5,348 nt of DNA from an uncultured Paracoccus sp. (lineage in GTDB: Bacteria; Pseudomonadota; Alphaproteobacteria; Rhodobacterales; Rhodobacteraceae), in assembly GCA_937859005.1 (NCBI GenBank), contig CALLYR010000102.1, forward strand, positions 1-5,348, in the 5' to 3' direction. This document shows positions 1 to 4,757 of the stretch, in pieces. Position numbers and translations under genes: made by a program. The notes under the pieces are model-generated. The model made no database searches. It worked only from the letters and a program-made list of their open reading frames with translations, and was not told the DNA's origin. Within the stretch, counting starts at the first letter, position 1; every line of letters starts with the position of its first letter.

Positions 1-1017
1 ATGCTGACGTTGCAACTCCCCTCGACCCACACCCTCAGGCAGGCCTTTCCGGGCTTTGCGGTCTCGGCGCTGGTCGCCGCGACCGCGCAGTTCCTGTCCG
101 AACATTACGGCGCGCCCGCGATGCTGCTGGCGCTGCTGCTGGGGCTGGCGCTGAACTTCCTGGCCGAGGAGGGCACCCGCACCGCGCCCGGCGTGGCGCT
201 GACCGCGCGCACCATCCTGCGGCTGGGGGTGGCGCTGCTGGGGGCGCGGATCTCGGTCAGCATGCTTGCCGACCTCGGCTGGCCCTTGATCCTTCTGGTC
301 GTGACCGGGGTGGTGGCGACGATCCTGTTCGCGCTGGGGGCTGCGCGGCTGTTCGGGCGCAAGTGGCGTTTCGCGCTGCTGACCGGCGGCTCGGTCGCGA
401 TCTGCGGCGCCTCGGCGGCGATGGCGATCGCGGCGGTGCTGCCGCGCCACGAACGGTCCGAACGCGACCTCGTGTTCACCGTGCTGTCGGTGACGGTGCT
501 CTCGACCGTGGCGATGGTCATCTATCCGATGCTGTCGGCCTGGTTCGGCTATGACGAGCGCACGGCGGGGGTGTTTCTGGGCGGCACCATCCACGACGTG
601 GCCCAGGTGGTGGGGGCGGGCTTTTCCATCAGCCCCGAGGTCGGCGAGACCGCGACGCTGGTCAAGCTGATCCGGGTGTCGATGCTGGCCCCGGTGGTGC
701 TGGCCTTCTCGCTCATCATCCGCAGCCAGGGGCTGGCGGACACCAGGGGCGGCGCGCGGCCGCCGCTGCTGCCGGGGTTCGTGATCGGCTTTCTGGTGCT
801 GGCGGCGCTGAATTCGCTGGGGCTGATCCCGGCCTTCGTGGCCGACGTCGCGGGCGATCTGTCCCGCTGGTGCCTGCTGGTCGCGATCGCCGCGGTCGGC
901 ATCAAGACCTCGCTGGGCAAGATGCTCGAGGTCGGAGGCGGCGCGATCGCCCTGATCGTGCTGGAAACCGTGTTCCTGGGCGGCTGGGTGCTGACCGGCC
1001 TGCACCTGCTGGGGTGA
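1..1017 (+). CDS. tauZ: Putative sulfate/sulfite exporter, YeiH/PSE family (TauZ-like)
   Basis: This is a 338-residue polytopic inner-membrane protein with about ten hydrophobic segments, roughly at residues 14-32, 38-54, 72-88, 94-114, 126-147, 158-180, 186-208, 220-240, 256-276 and 288-334 (the last range probably holds two). Family hallmarks visible are LGVALLGARIS (75-85), the glycine-rich stretch LLTGGSVAICGASAAMAIAA (126-145), GGTIHDVAQVVGAG (194-207), LVKLIRVSMLAPVV (220-233) and VGIKTSLG (299-306). YeiH-family proteins are annotated as putative sulfate exporters; the Paracoccus/Rhodobacter member next to xsc and pta is called TauZ and is thought to export the sulfite or sulfate released from C2 sulfonates. 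Transport has not generally been shown biochemically, so the substrate is inferred from context. The next gene, pta, begins 5 nt after the stop, which supports both an operon and the TauZ reading. The window opens exactly on the ATG, so the upstream ribosome binding site and any earlier start cannot be judged. Family assignment is firm; the tauZ symbol rests on synteny. Confidence 0.88.
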   Translation: MLTLQLPSTHTLRQAFPGFAVSALVAATAQFLSEHYGAPAMLLALLLGLALNFLAEEGTRTAPGVALTARTILRLGVALLGARISVSMLADLGWPLILLVVTGVVATILFALGAARLFGRKWRFALLTGGSVAICGASAAMAIAAVLPRHERSERDLVFTVLSVTVLSTVAMVIYPMLSAWFGYDERTAGVFLGGTIHDVAQVVGAGFSISPEVGETATLVKLIRVSMLAPVVLAFSLIIRSQGLADTRGGARPPLLPGFVIGFLVLAALNSLGLIPAFVADVAGDLSRWCLLVAIAAVGIKTSLGKMLEVGGGAIALIVLETVFLGGWVLTGLHLLG

Positions 1018-1022
1018 AGTGC

Positions 1023-1976
1023 ATGAAACCGCTGGACCGCATCTTCGAGGCCGCCCGCGCGCGGCCCGCCCATGTCATCCTGCCCGAAGGCGAGGACCCC
1101 CGCGTGCGCGCGGCAGCCAGCATCGCCGCGGCCCAGGGGCTGGCCCGGATCACCCTGATGGGGGGCGACGCGCCGGGCGCGGACCGGCTGGACGCCGCCA
1201 CCGCCCCCGACCGCGAACAGCTCGAACAGGCCTGGCTCGACCTGCGCCGTGCAAAAGGCGCCACCCCCGAAACCGCCCGCGCCGCCATGGCCGACCCGAT
1301 CAGCCAGGCCGCAATGCGGGTCCGCCTGGGACAGGCGGAGGGCACCGTGGGGGGCGCGGTCGCCACCACCGCCGACACCGTGCGCGCCGCGCTGCAGATC
1401 ATCGGCAAGGCCCGCGATGCGCGGCTGGTGTCGAGTTTCTTTCTGATGCTGGACGACCGTCCCGGAGCGCCGGCGGAAGGAGGGCTGATCTTTTCCGACT
1501 GCGGCCTGGTCGTCGATCCGACTGCCGAGGAGCTGGCCGGCATCGCGATGGCCGCAGCAGCGTCCTGCCGCCAGTTGCTGGGCGAGGAGCCGCGGGTGGC
1601 GCTGCTGTCGTTTTCCACCGCCGGATCGGCCAGCCATCCAAAGATCGACAAGATCCGCGCCGCGCTGGAGATCATCCGCGCCGAGGCCCCGGACCTGATG
1701 GTGGACGGCGAATTGCAGTTCGACGCCGCCATCGATCCTGCGATCCGCGCCCGCAAGGCACCGGGAAGTCCCCTGACCGGCCAGCCCAATGTGTTCGTCT
1801 TTCCCGACCTGTCGGCGGGCAACATCGGCTACAAGATCGCGCAGCGCCTGGGCGGGCTGACAGCCATCGGCCCGGTCCTGCAGGGCCTCGCCCGCCCCGC
1901 CAACGACCTGTCGCGCGGATGCAGCGTCCAGGACATCGTCTCAGCCATCGCCGTCACCGCCGTCCAGGCAGGATAA
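1023..1976 (+). CDS. pta: Phosphate acetyltransferase (short form)
   Basis: This 317-residue cytoplasmic enzyme interconverts acetyl phosphate plus CoA with acetyl-CoA plus phosphate. The length fits the short single-domain class, which lacks the N-terminal P-loop and DRTGG regions of the roughly 700-residue enterobacterial form. Visible family motifs are VILPEGEDPRVRAAA (18-32), SSFFLM (137-142), LSFSTAGSASHPK (195-207), DGELQFDAA (228-236), NVFVFPDLSAGNIGYKIAQR (256-275) and GPVLQGLARPANDLSRGCS (283-301). S297, R298 and D304 fall where the catalytic Ser309, Arg310 and Asp316 of the Methanosarcina thermophila enzyme lie, with the same spacing. The ATG at 1023 is chosen because MKPLDRIFEAAR is a typical family N-terminus; the frame stays open upstream only as a shadow of tauZ. 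The sequence GGGGTGAAG just before it, overlapping the tauZ stop, is a weak Shine-Dalgarno. No acetate kinase gene follows, which fits a role in sulfonate degradation, where Xsc supplies acetyl phosphate, better than a Pta-AckA overflow pathway. Confidence 0.95.
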   Translation: MKPLDRIFEAARARPAHVILPEGEDPRVRAAASIAAAQGLARITLMGGDAPGADRLDAATAPDREQLEQAWLDLRRAKGATPETARAAMADPISQAAMRVRLGQAEGTVGGAVATTADTVRAALQIIGKARDARLVSSFFLMLDDRPGAPAEGGLIFSDCGLVVDPTAEELAGIAMAAAASCRQLLGEEPRVALLSFSTAGSASHPKIDKIRAALEIIRAEAPDLMVDGELQFDAAIDPAIRARKAPGSPLTGQPNVFVFPDLSAGNIGYKIAQRLGGLTAIGPVLQGLARPANDLSRGCSVQDIVSAIAVTAVQAG

Positions 1977-2021
1977 GGCGTCCGGCCTGCGCCCGGCATT
2001 TCAGAAGCCAGTCCGCAAGGG

Positions 2022-2031
2022 TGGGCGCCCA
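2022..2031. repeat. 10-bp perfect palindrome TGGGCGCCCA
   Basis: TGGGCGCCCA equals its own reverse complement. It lies 46 nt after the pta stop. It has no loop and no following T-run, so it is not a standard intrinsic terminator. A protein-binding half-site pair or a chance palindrome are both possible; at this base composition about one such palindrome is expected in 500 nt. Confidence 0.4.
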
Positions 2032-2188
2032 GGTCTGTGGACGATCGAGGATGGCCTGTCACCGCCGGGCAGTCCTGAGGCCGTATTTCCGCGCATCCCC
2101 GACGGACGGGTCAGGTTCATCCGCGTGGCGTGCTGGCGCCCAAGTCTTTGGTGACGGGCTGCGGCATCGCAGCACGGGAAACGGCATC

Positions 2189-2202
2189 CGCGATGTGTCG
2201 CG
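2189..2202. repeat. Small hairpin CGCGA-TGTG-TCGCG
   Basis: CGCGA at 2189-2193 pairs perfectly with TCGCG at 2198-2202 around a 4-nt loop. It is followed on the plus strand by AAGG, so it lacks a terminator tail. It lies just before the inverted repeat at 2205-2225. Confidence 0.35.
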
Positions 2203-2204
2203 AA

Positions 2205-2225
2205 GGCTCGCCGGCCGGCAGAGCC
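2205..2225. repeat. Near-perfect inverted repeat centred on GCCGGCCGGC
   Basis: The core 2210-2219 is a perfect 10-bp palindrome (GCCGGCCGGC). It is flanked by GGCTC at 2205-2209 and GAGCC at 2221-2225, which are complementary to each other, with a single unpaired A at 2220. The arms are therefore about 10 bp each with one bulge. As DNA this could be a dyad operator or a cruciform; as RNA it would need to open some core pairs to form a loop. Confidence 0.4.
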
Positions 2226-2266
2226 CGCTCGGCCTGAATGCCTGTTGCCGTGGCCGGAATGGGGGC

Positions 2267-2289
2267 GGCAGGGGGCAGGGCCCGGCAGG
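2267..2289 (+). repeat. GGCAGGG direct tandem repeat
   Basis: GGCAGGG occurs at 2267-2273 and again immediately at 2274-2280. A shorter copy, GGCAGG, follows at 2284-2289. With the five G residues at 2261-2265 this forms a G-rich tract on the plus strand. It has only three runs of three or more G, so it falls short of a standard quadruplex motif. Confidence 0.4.
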
Positions 2290-2371
2290 CTGCATGAAGC
2301 GAGAACGGGTGCGCGTGGACGAGGAATGGGACATCGGAAGCAGGAACATCCGTGATGTGCCGCTGCTTTTT

Positions 2372-2394
2372 GCACCCGGACAGGGGTGCGCACC
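2372..2394. repeat. Overlapping hairpin and palindrome (GCACCC / GGGTGC / GCACC)
   Basis: GCACCC at 2372-2377 is perfectly complementary to GGGTGC at 2384-2389 with a 6-nt loop. The right arm is also the left half of a perfect palindrome, GGTGCGCACC at 2385-2394. The middle element can therefore pair with either neighbour, giving two mutually exclusive stems. A run of five T precedes the structure at 2367-2371 instead of following it, so it is not a plus-strand terminator; on the minus strand the same run reads as A. It lies about 130 nt before the acetyltransferase start. Confidence 0.4.
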
Positions 2395-2509
2395 TCGGGT
2401 CGGTCCCGCATGCTTGCCCTTGTCGGCGCTTTCCGAATGATGCGCCGGCGAGGATCCGGGCCCTTGCGCCCGCCCGCGTCCGGCACATCCTTGCCCCGTC
2501 TTGTCCTGC

Positions 2510-2514
2510 AGGAG
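2510..2514 (+). promoter_or_regulatory. Shine-Dalgarno AGGAG for the GNAT gene
   Basis: AGGAG ends 8 nt before the ATG at 2523, a standard spacing. This decides the start in favour of 2523 over more upstream in-frame starts, whose extra residues look like non-coding translation. Confidence 0.75.
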
Positions 2515-2522
2515 CCTGCTCG

Positions 2523-3224
2523 ATGTCCCAGCCGCTCGGCCTTGAAGTCCCCGGTTTCGTCCCGCCGCCCGCGCCGGGACCCGACCGTATCGCGGGGCGG
2601 TTCGTCACGCTTGAACGGCTGGACCCCGCCCGCCATGCCGATGCGCTGTTCGCGGCGAATGCGGATCAGGACCGGATGTGGGATTACATGGGCTATGGAC
2701 CGTGGCGAGACGCTGCGGATTATCGCGGCTGGCAGGCGCAGATGGCGGCGTCTGTGGACCCGTTCCTTTACGCGCTGCGCGACAATGCGACCGGGCAGCC
2801 GGGCGGGATTGCGTCGTTCCTGCGCGTGGACAGTGCGAATGGCGTGATCGAGATCGGCCATATTGCCATTTCCCCCATTATGCAGCGCACCCCTGCCGCC
2901 AGCGAGGCGATCATGCTGATGATCGCCTGGGCGTTCGATTCCGGGTATCGCCGCGTCGAATGGAAGTGCAACGATCTGAACGCGGGATCGATGCGGGCCG
3001 CAGCGCGGTACGGGTTCCGGTATGAGGGCACCTTTCGCAACCACATGGTCGTCAAGGGCCGCAACCGCGACACCGCCTGGTGGGCGATCACCGCCGAGAA
3101 GTGGCCTGCCCTGCGCGCGGCTCACGATCGCTGGCTGGACCCGCGGAACTTTGGCCCGGACGGCGCGCAGGTGGAAAGCCTGACCGCCCTGACAGCCGCG
3201 CTGCGGCCGCGATCGGATCAGTAA
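2523..3224 (+). CDS. GNAT-family N-acetyltransferase, RimJ/RimL-like
   Basis: This 233-residue, probably cytoplasmic protein should transfer the acetyl group of acetyl-CoA to an amine. The acceptor cannot be told from the sequence. An N-terminal segment rich in Pro and Gly (1-25) leads into GRFVTLERLDPARHADALF (25-43), the usual first strand and helix of RimJ/RimL-type proteins. The core is IEIGHIAISPIMQRTPAASEAIMLM (109-133): strand 4 followed by the acetyl-CoA pyrophosphate-binding turn. The turn reads QRTPAA in place of the classic QxxGxG/A, a form also used in this subfamily. WKCNDLNAGSMRAAARYGFR (147-166) matches the C-terminal N-x-x-S-x-x-x-A-x-x-x-G-F motif, followed by EGTFRNHMVVKGRNRDT. 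The final 45 residues after AEKWPAL are less conserved. The gene stands alone on its strand and overlaps the convergent regulator gene by 7 nt. Family confident; no gene symbol is justified. Confidence 0.9.
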   Translation: MSQPLGLEVPGFVPPPAPGPDRIAGRFVTLERLDPARHADALFAANADQDRMWDYMGYGPWRDAADYRGWQAQMAASVDPFLYALRDNATGQPGGIASFLRVDSANGVIEIGHIAISPIMQRTPAASEAIMLMIAWAFDSGYRRVEWKCNDLNAGSMRAAARYGFRYEGTFRNHMVVKGRNRDTAWWAITAEKWPALRAAHDRWLDPRNFGPDGAQVESLTALTAALRPRSDQ

Positions 3225-3239
3225 CTGCCCGCCGCGGCC
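3205..3239. terminator. Inverted repeat spanning the convergent gene ends
   Basis: GGCCGCG at 3205-3211 and CGCGGCC at 3233-3239 are perfect complements, with a 21-nt loop that contains both stop codons of the convergent genes. No T-run follows on either strand, so it is not a standard intrinsic terminator. Being symmetrical, it could slow transcription from both sides. The long loop makes this tentative. Confidence 0.25.
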
Positions 3240-3952
3240 AGCCGGTCCTGAACCATGCCGCTGATCCGTGCCAGATCGGCCGCCAGCGCGCGCCCTGCCG
3301 AATGATCGCGGGCCAGCGCGGCCGCCGCATCCTCCAGCGGGCGGTCGTGGGACGACCGAGCGACGCCTGTAAGGAATCGGGCGATATAATCGATGGCGCG
3401 CGTATCCTCGGCTGCGGACAGCACCTCGACCACATGGGCCAGATCGTCGCGCAAGGCAGCGGAATCGGGCAGGATCACATCGTCGGGCAGAAGCCGCAGC
3501 CCCATCGGCCGTGCCGCGGCCGGCAGGGCCGACAGGATCGCCTGCTGGAACTGCGCCAGGCTTTCGACCGGCTTGGTCAGAAATCCGTCCGCCCCGGCCG
3601 CCAGCGCCGCCGCGCGATTGTCGTGTTCCCCCGAAATCCCCAGCACCACCGGTGCCTCCGGCCTCAGTTGCGCCAGTTGCGAAATCAGCTGCGCGCCGTC
3701 GCCGTCGGGCAGGCCCATGTCCACGATCACGACCGCGGGGCGATAGCTTTGCAGATGCCGGGCGGCGGTGCGCAGGCAGTCGGCCCGGCGGATGCGCGCC
3801 CCCGACCGCAGGCACAACAGCCGTACCGCCTCCGAGGCAAAGCGCGAATCCTCGACCATCAGAACGGTCAGGCCGGTCAGCGGCCGGCCGGGCAGGGCGG
3901 CCCGCCACAGCGGAATGGAATCGTCACGAATGGCAGGTCCGGTCCGGTGCAT
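3218..3952 (-). CDS. Response regulator with receiver domain and unrecognised C-terminal region
   Basis: This 244-residue protein carries a CheY-like receiver domain at about residues 27-145. The acidic pair E34-D35 sits in VLMVEDS, the phospho-acceptor D78 in VVIVDMGLPDGDG, the switch Ser S107 in VVLGISGEH and the conserved lysine K127 in FLTKPVE, so it should be phosphorylatable. A 26-residue extension containing PLWRAALPGRPL precedes the domain. The last 95 residues (150-244) are mostly helical-looking and Ala-rich, with no helix-turn-helix, GGDEF, EAL, phosphatase or histidine-kinase motif that I can see. Output is therefore unknown; protein-protein signalling is one option. No sensor kinase lies beside it, so it is an orphan regulator within this window. 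The ATG at 3952 is supported by GAAGGGA 7 nt upstream. A CtrA-box-like sequence lies about 50 nt before the start. The 3' end overlaps the acetyltransferase gene by 7 nt. Confidence 0.88.
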   Translation of the reverse strand: MHRTGPAIRDDSIPLWRAALPGRPLTGLTVLMVEDSRFASEAVRLLCLRSGARIRRADCLRTAARHLQSYRPAVVIVDMGLPDGDGAQLISQLAQLRPEAPVVLGISGEHDNRAAALAAGADGFLTKPVESLAQFQQAILSALPAAARPMGLRLLPDDVILPDSAALRDDLAHVVEVLSAAEDTRAIDYIARFLTGVARSSHDRPLEDAAAALARDHSAGRALAADLARISGMVQDRLAAAGSY

Positions 3953-3959
3953 GGCATTA

Positions 3960-3966
3960 TCCCTTC
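3960..3966 (-). promoter_or_regulatory. Shine-Dalgarno GAAGGGA for the response regulator
   Basis: Read on the minus strand, GAAGGGA ends 7 nt before the ATG at 3952. It supports this start and hence the 26-residue extension ahead of the receiver domain. Confidence 0.65.
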
Positions 3967-4000
3967 GAATCGCGCATGACCGAAAGCTAGCCCGCCGTTC

Positions 4001-4016
4001 CTAACGCGGGGTTAAC
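4001..4016 (-). promoter_or_regulatory. CtrA-box-like site upstream of the response regulator
   Basis: The plus strand reads CTAA, seven bases, then TTAAC. Read on the minus strand it is TTAA, seven bases, TTAG. The consensus for the alphaproteobacterial cell-cycle and motility regulator CtrA is TTAA-N7-TTAA(C), so this is one mismatch away. It lies 49-64 nt upstream of the regulator's start codon, close to where the promoter should be. AT-rich hexamers of this kind stand out in the surrounding GC-rich DNA. Binding is inferred from the motif alone. Confidence 0.4.
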
Positions 4017-4031
4017 AGGCGCGCGCCGGGG

Positions 4032-4060
4032 CTTTCCCCCGCGGCCCGCGCGGCCTAGAA
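4032..4060 (+). promoter_or_regulatory. Candidate promoter for the epimerase operon
   Basis: CTTTCC at 4032-4037 and CTAGAA at 4055-4060 are 17 nt apart. They could be -35 and -10 elements for the housekeeping sigma factor, since the -10 element is the only A/T-containing hexamer in an otherwise G/C-only run. Both match the consensus poorly, so this is a guess based on spacing and position, about 26 nt before the start codon. Confidence 0.3.
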
Positions 4061-4074
4061 CACCGCCAAAGCCA

Positions 4075-4081
4075 GAGGGGA
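4075..4081 (+). promoter_or_regulatory. Shine-Dalgarno GAGGGGA for the epimerase
   Basis: GAGGGGA lies 5 nt before the ATG at 4087, a short but usable spacing. The start agrees with the family N-terminus. Confidence 0.6.
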
Positions 4082-4086
4082 AAGCC

Positions 4087-4490
<404 letters not shown>

Positions 4491-4491
<1 letters not shown>

Positions 4492-4757
4492 TGTCGCTGA
4501 CCGGGGGCGCCGTCCTGTTCGCGACGGTCTGGTTCATCGTGCTGTTCGTGCTGCTGCCCTTCGGGGAGAAAAGTCAGGACGAGATGGGCGAGGTGGTGCC
4601 CGGCACGCCCCCCGGCGCCCCCCATGCCCCCGCACTGAAGCGCAAGATGGTCTGGGCGACCGTCATCACGGTCCTGATCTTTGCCGCCATCCTGGCGGTG
4701 ATCCAGGCGGGCTGGATCACGCGCAATGATATTCTGGAGTTCAACCGCCGCGGCTGA
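4491..4757 (+). CDS. DUF1467 family small membrane protein
   Basis: This 88-residue protein has two predicted membrane helices, about residues 5-23 (GGAVLFATVWFIVLFVLLP) and 53-74 (MVWATVITVLIFAAILAVIQAG). They are joined by a Pro- and acid-containing loop, GEKSQDEMGEVVPGTPPGAP. The VWFIVLFVLLPFG start and the VVPGTPPGAP loop are typical of DUF1467, a family of unknown function largely confined to alphaproteobacteria. Its start overlaps the epimerase stop in ATGA-like fashion (TGATG), and GGAG at 4479-4482 inside the epimerase gene is its likely ribosome binding site, 8 nt ahead. This arrangement implies coupled translation. No catalytic residues are evident. The 3' end overlaps the opposing EI24 gene by 17 nt. 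Confidence 0.88.

Larger units (their letters stand above)
1977..2522. other. 546-nt spacer without a convincing gene
   Basis: No reading frame here resembles a known protein. Several frames on both strands stay open only because stop codons are rare at this GC content, and their translations are rich in Arg, Pro and Cys, as in out-of-frame high-GC DNA. The stretch contains three perfect 10-bp palindromes (2022-2031, 2210-2219, 2385-2394), two small hairpins (2189-2202 and 2372-2389) and a short GGCAGGG tandem (2267-2280). No U-tract terminator is seen after pta. It probably holds the end of the pta transcript and the promoter of the acetyltransferase gene. A decayed gene or an unannotated small RNA cannot be excluded by eye. 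Confidence 0.6.

Noticed and set aside
870..1022. N-terminal extension of pta overlapping tauZ
   Set aside because: The extension is the tauZ 3' end read in another frame; the family N-terminus begins at the ATG at 1023.
2261..2280. G-quadruplex in the spacer
   Set aside because: Only three runs of three or more G are present, with a GG as the fourth, so the standard four-run motif is not met.
2059..2349. 96-codon minus-strand frame as a possible gene or transposase remnant
   Set aside because: The translation is Arg/Pro/Ser-rich with no transposase catalytic motif, and no terminal inverted repeats or target duplication are seen around it.
2294..2440. 48-codon plus-strand frame starting MKRERVRVDEEWDIG
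   Set aside because: It has an ATG and some charged residues, but no Shine-Dalgarno at the right distance, no recognisable similarity, and its second half looks like translated non-coding DNA and includes the hairpin at 2372-2394. It could be revisited if ribosome profiling shows a signal.
2352..2522. 57-residue N-terminal extension of the acetyltransferase
   Set aside because: The extra residues are Cys/Pro/Arg-rich and unlike the family N-terminus, while the ATG at 2523 has a well-placed AGGAG.
2001..3908. Long 635-codon open frame on the minus strand
   Set aside because: It covers the antisense of the acetyltransferase, much of the regulator in another frame and the spacer. Its composition (Arg, Gly, Pro, Ala) is typical of a shadow frame in high-GC DNA and it shows no domain motif.
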